Below, piece by piece: positions 10,624 through 22,772 of a stretch of DNA of 64,000 nucleotides. The number at the start of each line of letters is the position of its first letter. The stretch's first letter is position 1. Below the pieces are notes generated by a model. The model ran no database searches and was not told where the DNA came from. It saw nothing but the letters and a program-made list of their open reading frames with translations. Location of the stretch: the NCBI GenBank assembly GCA_035610365.1, contig CM069433.1, positions 79,208,236 to 79,272,235 on the forward strand. The letters run 5' to 3'. This stretch comes from Aquatica leii (lineage: Eukaryota; Arthropoda; Insecta; Coleoptera; Lampyridae). A program made the translations under genes and the position numbers.

Positions 10624-13600
10624 ATCCAAATTTGTTTGGAATAGATCCTTAATACATTTTTTAAACTCTATGAGAGATCAGCAATCTGCCCGTGGGCAAT
10701 AAGCCTTGTTTTGATTGAGTAACACATGCAGAATTTCACTCCAGTAAATCATAAGTCTAAAATATATTTGTCTGTGTACTCTCAACTGTAAACTTATCCG
10801 GACCCTGAGGTAAGATCTGATGACCACAAACGTTTTAGCCGTTGCACTTTATTAACCTTGCGCACTGTTTTGCTCACACGTTAGGATGCACATATACTCT
10901 TTCACTGTATTTTGCACTGAAAAAATGACCGCTTTTCTTAACGGATACATTTATGACACAACATAAATTGTTAGGTATACTTTGATAAACAATATTTTAG
11001 TATTAATGCAAAGCAAATGTATCTAAATGCAATCCCTACATTAAGCTTTTTATTTGTTTATACTCAATAACTGAGATTTTAAACAAAATTTAAAAAAACA
11101 AAATGCAATAAGTAGCAAAAGACTAGTACAGTAATATTAATAATTTAAAAAAATATAACCCTTAAATTTTTTTTTAAAAGAAACTTAATAAAGCATTATA
11201 CTTCAACTATCGTTATTGATCTACTTCATTCTAAATAAAAAAATTAAAAAACAATAAATTTTAAAATATTAATCTTCCAATATTGTATAATCAAGCATTT
11301 CATGTAAATACATAAATAAACGTGAAGAACTTATTCCAGTTCATTCTACTCATTTTGGCAAGATATTATAAAATAAATTTAAACATGCTTATTATGTTCG
11401 TAACAGCGTGTGTAATTTTTATTATGTTTTGTATTATAAATACACCTCACAAAATTCATGAAAAATGAACTTTAAAGCACTTCACTCAAATTATTTTGAA
11501 CTACGTTTGATCTGATAATTTTGTTTTTTTTTCGGTTTAGAACTCATTTTAACTTTCTACACAAAATATAAAAAGCAAATAATTGCAGCCTGTATATACT
11601 CACAATTTAATTAAATTTCTTCTTCAAATTAATTTTGAATATATTTTAACGAAGTCCCTTTACGACATAATAGTTACACTATTTTTTAGAATTCTCTTAA
11701 ATATACTTAATTAGTAATAATTAATTATAATGATGTAATAGCAATAACATTAATAATATACGAAGTACAATCATATTTATTACCAGGACTTTACCATGAA
11801 TGGATGCAAGGTGCACTAAATTGAGCTATTTAGGATAATAGTTAAAATTTTAACGAAAGAACGCAAAAAATTTATGTTTTAAAAACCATTGCACACATTT
11901 TGATACAAGTTTACCAATAATGAACTATATGCATGAGGATTGCCTCAAAAAGTAAAAATAACATCAATTGAATTTGTTCCAACCCTAGTAATTTTTTGTA
12001 AATTTTTGGGAATATAAACTAGCTTAAAACTTACCAAATATGATTTAAAAAACCCATAACTACTGAGAACATATTTAGTCGTGTTTTAAAAACGTGTAAA
12101 ATCATTTAAAAAGTTATTCAAAATTTCTAAAGTTAAACATTGAGGGTCTCGTACTTTAATCTTAAAATTAGTACGTTACGATGCAATATTTCTCCACGTT
12201 TTTATATAAGACGAAAACTTAACTACATGCAAAGTATGACATAGAAACAAAATTATAAAATTTTTTTGTTTAAGCAATTTGAGAGTGTGATACAGATGTA
12301 CTTCCAATAAGTTATTACAACAGAATAATAACCAAAATTATTTCTAACTTCCAATAAAAAAAATAAAAAAACATCTAAAGACATTCTTTAATTTAAACAA
12401 TGCGTTTGTGCAGATATTACCATTAGAAACAGCTGTATCACTGTTGGATGCATTTTTCTTTTTAATTGCTAAATACTCGATAAACTGAACATCGCATTGG
12501 CATTTTTTTAATTAGAAACTAAATACAATAGAAATCGTTTAGTAAATAGACGGTTCTTAAGTAAAAACGTTTACAAAGTAAATATTTCGACGTCGTTTAG
12601 TAAGTAAATTGAGTTCAGTTCTTAAACAATATTTAAGGTACAAAAAACCTACAAAATTTTAAAGATTTAAGATTAAATATGCACCAAAATAACATATGTA
12701 ATAAGTAAGTAATACTTGTATTTACTTGATTTTCTTAAAAGTTACATTAAATTTTTTCTACAATATACACTTTAAATCATTCCATTTTCTATAAAAACAA
12801 CTATAAATGACAGCGTTCTAATAGATTTACATAATATGTATATGCATATGTGATAAAAATACTACATACTAAATAGCTTTAGTTAAAAGGTAAATATGTT
12901 AATACTCCCGTGAGTTACCTACTAAAGACTGTAGGAAGAAATCTGATAATTATAAACAATTATTTAAAAAATCGTTTAAATAATTAACAGCGCCCGCAAA
13001 AACACAAAACAGTTTTAGTTCAGTTTATTTTTATGTTGCGTTTTTTTGTCTAAATTGTTTGAATTTTATCTGCAATTTTTAAGTTTTAGTGTTTGTATTA
13101 TAAAAATAAAACATTTTAAAAATTGTATACAAAAGTTAACCGTTAACGCTAAAATTATGATGGTTATGGTTTTTGTTTTCATTATAACTCATCCATATTT
13201 AAAAGCACAAATGATGCGACTGATAACCTACATCATTACTAAAACATGATGACAAATAAAACACCTTAGGTACACATTAAGTTAATAGCGGCTAAATGTA
13301 CTACAAGGAAACGGAAGAAAATAACTTTAAAAGCGGAAATGACATAAATCAACATTGACTATTTAAAAATTTAGATTCTACAAAATGTTACATTTACAAA
13401 CATCGCACACAACCCTAAAAGTATTTAGAGAAACGTCAATATTGAGCCTATTTGGTATGCAAAGTTGCATTTTGTTCATTAGTCTCTTCCAGTAATCATC
13501 TAACTTAACAATAACAATAACTTAATTTTTACACTAGAAACAACATCATTCATAAAGATACGATTTTCCAAAATTCATTTAATATTAAACTATTTTCTCA

Positions 13601-14589
13601 TAAATTAGCCTTATAAGACTTAATTTACTTTATAGAATATTTCAATTAGTGTTTAATTAAAACTTAATTGTATGAGAAAATCTAGATGCGCCAAAGAGTT
13701 TTGCAATCTCTAGTTAAGTTGAGATATTACTGATAAAAGTCGCAATGTTCTAAATAAGACAGCAAAAGATTTAATTCTCGCGTTAATAAAGTTAACTAGA
13801 ATAAGTTTTACTGGTGTAGACTTCCTACTTTAACTATCTAGGAATTTTCATGTGGTTTTACGAAGATATTTCCTTTAACAGCAACATAAACGCATCTGTA
13901 ATTTTGACAACAATAAATAGTAGTATTCGTAACATCAACATGTTTGATATATTACATTACATGGTAATACAGCTAAATAAATGATCACATAAAATCACTT
14001 TATACATGTATAACATCATCTGAAAGTAATAACGATTTGCCCATCAAAAAGTAAACTTATGTGTACACATATGATATAACACGAGATGAGGTACTATACG
14101 ATATACCTGTAATAAACATGTTTAATAACTTAGAATTCTCATGGTTTCCCGCAAATACACCAACACCTCTTGTACATGTGAGGGGAATATACAGCACACA
14201 GGGGACATATAAAACACCCACGTAATATCTACTCAACTCTAATATTTATTACTGTATAAAACATGGAATGGTCACCAACTAAAGAATATACAAAAATATA
14301 AAATTTAAGACGGTCATTATAGAAATAACATCAATGAATTATTATACAATGAAGTTTTTATAAAATAGTCCTATAAAAATTATTTTTTTTCACTACGATT
14401 TCATAAGCCTTATTTATTCACAAGCGTGTAATTTTGTCAAAATCAATACCAAATAAAATTATATTATATTACATAGAAAACGTTTTACTTTATGAAATAA
14501 TAAAAAATTAGTTTGAAACCTTGTGTCAATAGAAATAAAGAAAAAGCCTCAAAAACTACATTAGTAGAATTTTATACCAGTACTTCATT
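10624..14589. other. A+T-rich spacer
   Basis: No gene recognised. CTGATGACCACAAACG near 10817 looks like a hammerhead core with most of stem II deleted, but it is too short to call. Short open frames (for example 13046-13249) are low-complexity. Confidence 0.45.
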
Positions 14590-14665
14590 ACATATTAGGA
14601 TCGAACAGCTGACCCTTGTCTGTTATTTCTAACCCAAAGATTATCCAATCGCAATTTATAAGACT
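14590..14665 (-). repeat. tRNA-like head of a SINE or tRNA pseudogene
   Basis: On the minus strand GCGATTGGATAAT (14652-14640) resembles a pol III A box as found in tRNAs with a GCGCAATTGGATA-type D arm. GTTCGATCC (14606-14598) matches a B box at tRNA-like spacing. The T stem does not pair and the acceptor stem is not recognisable, so this is not a working tRNA. A tRNA-derived SINE head or a decayed tRNA copy is the likely origin. Confidence 0.4.
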
Positions 14666-17600
14666 TTGCAAGACCTCAACCACCAATTTCAACAAAATTA
14701 TTTAAATTTTTTGTAACTTTAGTATACTATGTTGATTTTAGTATATATTTGAACTAACTTAGTTATTTACACAAATATCTTATTATTAATACACAAAAAA
14801 ATGATAAAAAACAAATAAAAACAATTACGTGTTTCTCGAAAAAACAATATGTTTTTATTAAATATGTGGTTTTAGAATTCAACAATGTAATAAATAAAAG
14901 TTCTGTTATTTAATATAAATTATGTTCAACTTATTTAGGTACTAAAACAAACATAAGAACCGGGTTTATTTTTTTAATACATATTACAAAAATTTCATTA
15001 TACGTTGTGTAAAAAGTACATATCTCATAAAAAATTCTACGACACTGCTGTAAGTTAAAAACTTTAAAATATTTTTATTAAATTTACATTTTAGACTCTT
15101 CCACTTCTTAGTATTTAATTAGTGTGATTACAAAATATATTATTTATGCACTCTAATCATGCATAATAAATAAACTAGCATAATGTCAGACATAATTATA
15201 TTTTATGTTAAAGTTGGTTTATTTACACTTTCGTAGATGTTATACGTAGTTTCAAAAATATGCTTAATTTTGCTAAGATCATTAAGAACAATGTATTTCC
15301 ACTTCAACAATTGAGAGGATAGACCATTATTTTATTGTCACTGAAATTTCATTGTACTGTGAAAGTTCAACACTTGTATTTTGTTACTGTTAATAAAATT
15401 ACAATACTCTTGAACAAACGTTAACTTAATTTTCTTATTCAAAACTGGTATTGTTGTAATTTTGTGCTAAAACAGAAGATACGCTTAGAACTTGATTAAT
15501 ACTTTTACTTAAGAACAACGCACCAAAAGTAATTTTAATAAAATTTGATAAAACAAAACTGGTAATAAAATAAAGCAAAGAATAAAACCAAATTTTAAAC
15601 ATTGGTATCAGTAAATACAAAAACAAAGATTGTTGGGTTTCCTGGCTACCGATAAAGTTTTTACATATGTCAGACATCATTGACTATAAAGCAATAAAAC
15701 ACAACTCTGAACCAAAAAGTACAGCAAGAATGTACAATAACCATTAAGGTTCTTATTATCTGTTTATAAATATTTTAAAACATAAGTAATCATTGACCAG
15801 CGTTAAACTAAAATTACAAATTGCTAAAAATTATTGCAAAACGTTTATTTTACCTGTTAAAAATATATAAAATCGGTAACAACAAACTTTGACATGTAAT
15901 AACGATTAAAAAATTTAACATTATTTACCACGCCTTGTAACATCAAAAACTTGTTTTAAAATTTAAATGTGCAACAAAAGATTAAATTTTAAAATAAGCA
16001 AATATATTGATTGCACTTATTAGCTCATCATTTAAGACACATGCCTTGGTACAGTTAAGGAATAATTAATTAAAAAAAATTTACGATTTATTTTATAATG
16101 ATACTTAAAGATCAGCAAGGAAACCTGTAAGTATATAATACTTACTAGTTACTATATATAAATTCTTTGCCAAAATAAGCATTGTAGTTTAGGATAAGAA
16201 TTAAAATAATAGATGAGTAAGGAAAACTCGTTCCACTCGGAAAACAACTTAATGATACAAATACAAAGAATTATGAGATAAGTAAAGCTACAAAGGATAT
16301 CAAATATAAACTAAATTAAATATTCATCTTAAAGTAATGTAAATATTGAGTAGTAGATTAAATAAAAAAGAACAAATATTTTATGAAATTAATAAATGCT
16401 CGTTTGAATGTAAATTCAGTATATAAAAAGATTTTATTTATAAAATATGTTGATTAACTCAGCTATTATTTAAACTATTTTTAGAATGAATGAAAGCGGC
16501 AATTTTCAGAAGCATTAACTCTGTACACAATATCCACAGAAACCGGCAATTATCTTATTAGCGACAGCCTGGCTTGTTTTAGGCCTATTGCTTACGCTCT
16601 AAAAAACTTTATCTTCCTTGAAAATTACACAAACCCAAAGTTGTATAAAAAAAACAAACACCAATGTTTGGATAATTTGCAGTACACATTTTTAATTAAT
16701 TAAAATGTGCATTTTGTTAAGAAAAATAAGAAAACGCAATTTGAAGAAAGATTACAAAGTAATGACTAAGGTTTAATTAAAATTAAGATAACAAAGTCGT
16801 AACGCATTGAAGCGAGGAAAAAATCCATAGACGACGCACTCATAAAATATTAATCTTCATCAAAAGTTTACGTCTTTAAATTTTAACGTAAAGTATCAGG
16901 AGTTTTTAAAAATCTATGATTATTTCAGTGAAACATTTTTGAATGAGCTTATAAAGTTTTAAGTAATGCAATAAGCACTCTAAGCCTGAGAAAATATTGA
17001 GCTTGTTTTAAAATTTCATGTTTAATTAAACTACACTACAGCTTAGATTATTATTAAAATGTTATAAAAATATAAATATAATAATGCTTTTTTTTTGTTA
17101 ATTTTTACTAAAAGTTTTTTAAAGAATTAGTTTATATTTTCATAGAATCAGCATTTTTAAGTATAGAGTGAATTTACAAAGAAAACTATTAACGTCGGAA
17201 TATAAATTTTGTTTATTTATGTGTAATAAAAGCATTAACTAAAATTAATATTGTTTAATTAAATGTTTATCTTATTGCATTGTTGCCAAATAATTACAAT
17301 TTTTAAACTATTAATTTCAGTAGCGAAACTACGGCAATTGTAAACATTCACTGTGCTTCGCAAAAGATGCCAACAAGCTAATAATCAACTATAAATTACA
17401 ACCAAACCCAAAAATAATAAAATTATTTTAGAATAGAAAAGTATAGATTTTAGTATAATTAGATAATTGAATAATTTTATACAACTTTTAATATTTTATT
17501 CACTTAACACTTTTTTTAATTAAAAAGACGTTTATAAATTACATTTATTGAACGGTATAATATTCTTGTTCAATAACTAATTGTACAAAATGCTGTTGCT

Positions 17601-18200
17601 AAATACTTAAGAACAAGATGCTGTTTTTATTCTACTTTAAGGATGTTTCATCACTTTACTTGCTTTACCTTTGATTTTACCTCAAACTAAGATTTACGAT
17701 AAACAAATTTTATGAAATATTTTAACAAGATTACAAATAATCGTCTAAACTTTATCCAATTAACACATTGGCTATCACCATGGTCATAAAACCGTTTTGA
17801 CAAAAAAACTGATTATATAGTTGACTTTTAATGAAAATTGAAGGCACGTAATACCTAAAAAAGTTATGTTCGAATACCTTTTGACGCGATGTATATAGAT
17901 GACATTGGTGTATAACCACAAATCTGCAATATTACACTATATATCATATACTACATGCACATGTGACACATTAATTACTACAGTAATTAATTGCCAACAA
18001 AAATAAATATTTATTTAAGAGCCAGAAATAGAAACATTATAAAATAAGTTTTTGAAAATAATATTATCATTTTTGCACTGGTAACGAAAATATTAGATAG
18101 AATCTGATTACTTTATTAAATCATTTAATTATTGACCATATTATGTGTAATAGTAAATTATCAAAATAAAATAGCTATTTATGTATTAATAGTGAAAAGT
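14666..18200. other. A+T-rich spacer
   Basis: No recognised gene. The hydrophobic 81-codon frame on the minus strand at 15435-15680 is what A+T-rich DNA gives by chance. A 10-bp palindrome (ATTAATTACT / AGTAATTAAT) lies at about 17970. Confidence 0.45.
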
Positions 18201-18229
18201 ACGCTTTTTTTGCTCAGAGAGAGAAGTTT

Positions 18230-18530
18230 ACATCACTCTAGAGCAAAAAAGTAACTTTTTACTTGTAGTGCATACAACATATTTTTACTTTCCCAGGAAA
18301 GTATAGGAATCGCATTAAAAAATTTTTTTTTGCATAATTTTACGTTGTAAGGTCTCCTGAATCCTAAAAATGTATGTTTGACAAAAAAATTTTGGGTGCC
18401 TGTGTGTGTCTGTCTGTGTGTGTGTGTGTGTAACGATGTACCCACGATAACTCTTGAACCAAAATTCCTAGTAACTTGGAAATTTGGTATAGAGCTGAAA
18501 TTGTAAGTGAACACCCATTTTTAATAGTTT
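18230..18530. repeat. Dispersed repeat with GTCTGT/(GT)n core
   Basis: A run of GTCTGTCTGTGTGTGT at about 18405-18430 is followed by ACGATGTACCCACGATAACTC and TTGAACCAAAATTCC. This pattern of a GTCTGTCTGT run and then a phrase on 'ACTC-GAACC' is common in arthropod dispersed repeats and is shared in style with the repeat at 40835-40940. The family is not assigned. A CTCAGAGAGAGAAG stretch near 18214 and a TTTCCCAGGAAAG palindrome near 18290 flank it. The 93-codon minus-strand frame here only reads the microsatellite (THTHTHRQT). Confidence 0.4.
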
Positions 18531-18939
18531 TTATTATATAATTTTGTACGTATATAAATTATTCGAATTATTTTTACAGTTTTACAGAGATAATTCTTTC
18601 CAACAATGTATTCAAATAAATTTTTTTTAACATTAACAGTTTATTAGATACTTGATTTATAATTTAAAATTAGGGGTTAGTCGATATGACAACATAAACT
18701 CAATTCTCTATATTTGGGTTATATCAAAGAGTAAAATTTTAAAAAAAATTATAGCATGCTAGGAATTCATTACAAGCGTGTACATATTACTTCAAAGTGG
18801 TTTTATGACAATATAACCTTAAAAAAAATATGTAGACATTCCTTCATCATTTCTTATAGGAAAGTCATGTGGTGACCACACCAGTTTTTTTTACGAACAA
18901 TACCAAATAATACAACAGAATTGGGTATTACGCGATAAT

Positions 18940-19110
18940 AAAATGTATTGTAGAATACTCGATAGAATATAAAATAATTTACTTGTAGTATTAAAGTTAA
19001 GATCTGTATTGAGTGATATTTAGTTGTTTTGGCGATCTTTTAATTTTGCTCCTTAAAGTTTGCATTTAGGAGAATTGTCCTACATCTTGGTTAGTTGCTT
19101 AAATACTTTA
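18940..19110 (+). repeat. Fragment of the LTR-type family (copy D)
   Basis: ATCTGTATTGAGTGATATTTAG followed by TTGTTTTGGCGATCTTTTAATTTT matches the post-LTR part of the family seen at about 26000-26050 (AGGTGATATTAATTTGTTTTGG) and, in reverse, at about 61925-61965. The match fades after about 19050. It shows that part of another copy lies directly upstream of copy A. Confidence 0.4.
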
Positions 19111-19650
19111 TTTCTTTTTTATTTTTGGCAAATTTTTCTTTAGTGTTCACTCAACTATGTTTGCTTTCTTTTTTTTTCTCAGTTACTTCTCTTGCGTGAT
19201 TGAGTTTAGTTGATACTTGTTTAGTTGTGTTTGGTTTAAAAATTGAAATAGATTGCAACTTTGTTTATTGTATTCTACGTACTTCCGCTTAGTCGGTATT
19301 TCTTATGTTGTCAGTCACCGTTAGGATATTTAGTTTCTTTTTGGGTTTGTTCTTAAAATATTCTAATCCGTTCTTTGGTTTTTAGGTTTTATTGTGACAC
19401 TGACTAACGAGGTTTAATTAGCAAGTGAGCCTTCATGTTCTTTTTTATTTACTCTTACTTTTTTTCTTTTATTTCTTTCGGTTTTGTATTGTGTGTTCCG
19501 GTTTTGGATTTTGCTTTGACTAGTGCACTCATGTAGTGTATAGCTTTTTGGTGACTTTGAAGTAGTGATTTGTATTTTCCTGTTTTTTTTCTTTGCCTTA
19601 TAGGTAGTTTAGTCAGAATCTTCTTTTGCTTGAGATTTCTTTGTTGGTTT
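19110..19650. other. Strand-asymmetric T/G-rich block
   Basis: Over about 540 bp the plus strand is made almost wholly of T with G, and A is scarce. The rest of the window balances A and T. There is no gene on either strand. The A/C-rich complement resembles retroelement internal sequence, which suggests decayed internal DNA of the adjacent LTR-type element. Confidence 0.4.
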
Positions 19651-20770
19651 TGCTTTCTTAGCTAAGCGATTTGGCTGATTGACGTTTCAAGTATGAAAGT
19701 TATCAAAATGGCGTTGTCACGTTATTTTTTGCCTTTTTAGCGATTTCCGACTGCTACTTTATGCTGATACACGCCTGTCGTAGCGAAGTAACCTGCGAAA
19801 GCTACTTACTTTAATAAATCCAAAATAACAAAAAATGATTCGCGCCTGTGTTTCAGAATCTCAGAATTGTATAATTTTGATTACTTCTTGAATTAGTCAA
19901 TCAGTTTCATGCACTTTCTTTATTTTAGCGTAGTTTGTAATTGTAGTGCATTTGATAATTATTGAAGTTAGTTTGTGCGTACTACTTAATGGTATCGTAT
20001 AATATTATTTTTATTTGTACTTAATTCAATCAATCTTATCAGTTAACCGTCAGCCTTAAACAAAACAGTTATTATATGTAATCCTAACGTAGATCAGACT
20101 GTTTCAAATTTACTTTCAGTCGCAAAGTTTGCATCATGTTTAACTTTATGTATTGTCGTATGAGTACATTGACGTGACATCCGTTCAAGTTCTTTGAATC
20201 ATTTGAACGCAGTCAAAACCAAATTTGGGCATGAAATAAAATCCTCGTACATAAGCTGACATACTACGCATGTTTTGTTCGTAAATCACACAAAAAGAAA
20301 GTCGCGAATGTTACAACTGGTGACAAAGAATTTTTTGGTTAGGTAAGTTTTGTGCTTTTATCAGTATCATAATTGTCGACTCGTTTCGCAACTGCAACGT
20401 AGAGGAGTTCATTGTTTAAATACTACGCTTGATTAAAACCTATCATTTAGAATTTTTGTTAGCAATTGAATGTAAATAGTTGTATGATGTGTTGCCTGAT
20501 CTATAGGGCTTACATCGATCCATCGAAACTGTAGATTACCACACTGAGATTTGCGGCCCGCCTGCCGATTCAACTGAGTTTTTTTTAAATTCAAGAGTTG
20601 GTTTGTCTAGCGCCTCTGCACTGCGGTCTCTTTGGTCCTTTTGTGCAGCTCTGATTTATTACTCCCTCATCAGTTCTGTTTCGTCAATGAAGTCCAGAAG
20701 TTTATTCCAAGGGGCTTTTTTCAACTCATCATCTATCAACTGAGTTAGTCGCTTGTTATTAAGTTACCAA
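19650..20770 (+). mobile_element. LTR-type retroelement fragment, copy A
   Basis: Copies A (here), B (25180-26140) and C (61790-62780, inverted) share a chain of words in the same order: ATGGCGTTGTCAC, then AACCGTCAGCCTTAA, CAAATTT-TCAGTCGCAAA, TGTATTGTCGTTTGAGTAC, TTCTTCGATCATTTAAAC, a TGGTGAC-AAGAATT segment, TGTTAGCAATTGAAT, and CCGCTTGCCGAT. TTACAACTGGTGAC at about 20307 resembles the end of an LTR plus a TGGTGAC primer-binding site as in many Gypsy and BEL elements, so the DNA before it would be LTR and the DNA after it leader. No gag or pol remains. The copy is interrupted by a processed pseudogene at 20579-20735. The superfamily assignment is an inference. Confidence 0.5.
20579..20735 (-). 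pseudogene. 5'-truncated processed pseudogene (24-codon C-terminus plus 3' UTR and poly-A)
   Basis: The insert begins with eight T on the plus strand (a poly-A tail on the minus strand) and is flanked by the 9-bp direct repeat TCAACTGAG at 20570-20578 and 20736-20744. Copy B of the host repeat has the same site empty (TACTAAG joined directly to TTAGTCGCTTG), which confirms an insertion. Read on the minus strand it gives an uninterrupted 24-codon frame ending in a stop. It starts DDELKKAPWNK, includes LLDFIDE and ends ELMRE, and is followed by a short 3' UTR rich in CAGAG-type words and the A tail. This is the hallmark of an mRNA retroposed by LINE machinery with 5' truncation. I do not recognise the parent gene. 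The intact frame and clean tail suggest a fairly recent event. Confidence 0.65.
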
Positions 20771-21444
20771 AAAAATCTCGATACTTTTTTTGTATGTTTT
20801 ACGCTTCTAGTTGTTTTTATAAAACAATTCAAATTCTACTTTATTGTAACCAAAAATTAACCAATCACAATTTAAATTTTAAGTTTTGTAATTTAAAGCA
20901 TTTTTGTTTCATAATTTATAGCACGCTGTGTAAGAAGATATATTATTTTCATTTTCCAGATTTTCTTTTACAGAATTTCACCTTTATAAGTTAAGATTAA
21001 CTAGCCTATTCTTATCCAATGTTTAATATTTTTATTCATTTTTATAAATTGTATTGTAATGTAATTAGAATTTTTTAGTGCGCTACTGTTAAATTGAACT
21101 GCTATTTGTCTTATTCAATTTTCTTTATCTTTTCTATAAACTCTGCTTTTTTGTTATAAAATTGACATAATTATGTTCAACTATTAAAAATTGGAGAATT
21201 AAGTTTTATACTACTTGGGTAGCCTATAATTACAATAGAAATATTGTATTACCAAAAATACCATTTGATCTTGAGTTGACTGAATAGCATAAGTTATGGA
21301 GATACAGCTTACAAAGAAACTGTACTCGTACACCACTTTGAATGATGACAAGTTAACTACACCATTTGGTCTATACAAATAAATCAAAACATCCTTATTA
21401 AAATCGTACGTTACTCTAGACAGCAATCGTTCGTTAAAATAAAA

Positions 21445-22772
21445 GTGTCTACTTAAGTTGGCAACATATAAAAAAAAAATTATTATTAATTTTACGAAAA
21501 AAAGTGATTGTTTATAAAAAGTTCTGCATGTTCTAAAATCTAAAATACAATCATCAGATACTAATTTTTTTTCTCTCGTGTACACGATTTATTAAAAAAT
21601 ATGAATTTTGCTCAAGAGTAAAGTACCTTTATTTTTGACAATATCAAAAATTGTTATAAAAAAATTGATCAAAACCAAAAACTACGTTCAAATATGCAAT
21701 TACCTCTTACTACTTAAAAAAAAATTATATTTTTTTTAAAATTACCTACTAATACTGATACGATTTCCGTTCCATTCAGAATCTAATCAAATTCTCACAA
21801 AACAAAATAATTAATAATAAAAACTAACCTCTTAGTTTTGTTGACTTTTTTAATGACTGTTATGCAACATTTTAGCGATGCATTTAAATAAATAATATCA
21901 TAATAATTAACTTTGTTGTAATAATTTTAATGAACATTATTAGCCTCTTCAATTCACGAATGTCTCAACATATCCGCTTTCTCTGTCAATACAGGTAATT
22001 GTTCTATAACAAAAGTTTTTCAATACTCTTCTAACCAGCCGGAGTAATACTCTGAACCGATGCTGTAATGATTCTTTCACAATGAGCAACATCTGTAAAT
22101 GGCTTTTGAAGATACACCTTTTGCTTTAAGTAATCCTACAATAAAAAAATCGAGTGGCGTCAAATCTGGAGACCGAGGTGGCCGAAAAATTTCCGAAAAC
22201 CGATGTTTAAAAAAAAAAAAAATTAAAACGATTTTCAAGGTATTGCCTTACATCTAACGTACTGTGACATAGAGCACCATCCTGTTGAAACCATATTTGT
22301 TGACGTTAATGTTGTTGGCATGTCTACTAAATTTTATAAATACGTTCTTTCAACTTTCACTAAATACAATGATGTTTTCAACCTCACTGTCAAACATTTC
22401 TTGCTATAAACATATCATTTGTTTATCAGTGCATGCTAGATTTCACGTAACTACACTAACATTTGCATTGTTATTGTAGACAAAAATAGGAAAAAAAATT
22501 AAGTAGCAGCATGTAATTGCATATTTAAAGGTAGTTTTTAGTTCTGATGAAGTTTTTTAATAACAATTTTCGGTATTGTCAAAAATAAAAGTACTTTACT
22601 CTTGAGCAAAATTCATATTTTTTGACAAACCGCGCACACGACGGAAAAAAATTAATATCTGATGATTGTATTTTAGATTTTAGAACATGCAGAACTTTTT
22701 ATAAAGAATAACTTTTTTTCGTAAAATTAATAATAAAAAAGTTTCCAATAAGTTACTAACTTAAGTAGACAC
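21445..22772 (-). mobile_element. Mariner/Tc-like element with ~220-bp terminal inverted repeats
   Basis: The left end (21445-about 21666) and the right end (about 22552-22772) are inverted copies over roughly 220 bp. Shared stretches include GTGTCTACTTAAGTT at the tip, TTATTATTAATTTTACG, AAAAAGTTCTGCATGTTC, AATACAATCATCAGATA and TTTTGCTCAAGAGTAAAGTA. The element is about 1.33 kb and its interior holds a minus-strand transposase fragment with a DD-type catalytic core. I see no clear TA duplication at the tips, so the ends may be off by a few bases. The 124-codon minus-strand frame at 21211-21585 only reads the left repeat and flank. The interior is shorter than a complete transposase needs, so the copy is internally deleted. 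Confidence 0.7.
22000..22330 (-). pseudogene. Mariner-like transposase C-terminal fragment (DDE_3 type)
   Basis: On the minus strand, from about 22318, the frame reads IWFQQDGALCHSTLDVRQYL. This is the conserved stretch around the second catalytic aspartate (QQDGA-H in this insect family). After a poly-A/T frameshift region near 22206-22220 it reads PPRSPDLTPLDFFIVG, the diagnostic SPDLTPLDFF motif with the third catalytic D, followed by LLKAKGV. Stops and the frameshift make it inactive, and the N-terminal DNA-binding half is missing. The same family recurs at 31450-32220 and 39480-40252. Confidence 0.8.

Noticed and set aside
10810-10850. CTGATGACCACAAACG as another hammerhead
   Set aside because: Stem II and the GAAA box are essentially absent; at most a deletion remnant.
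15435-15680. 81-codon hydrophobic minus-strand frame as a membrane protein
   Set aside because: F/L/I/Y/N-rich frames are expected by chance in A+T-rich DNA; no promoter, splice or poly(A) context.
21211-21585. 124-codon minus-strand frame, the longest by codon count, as a protein
   Set aside because: It only reads through the left inverted repeat of the mariner-like element and its flank.
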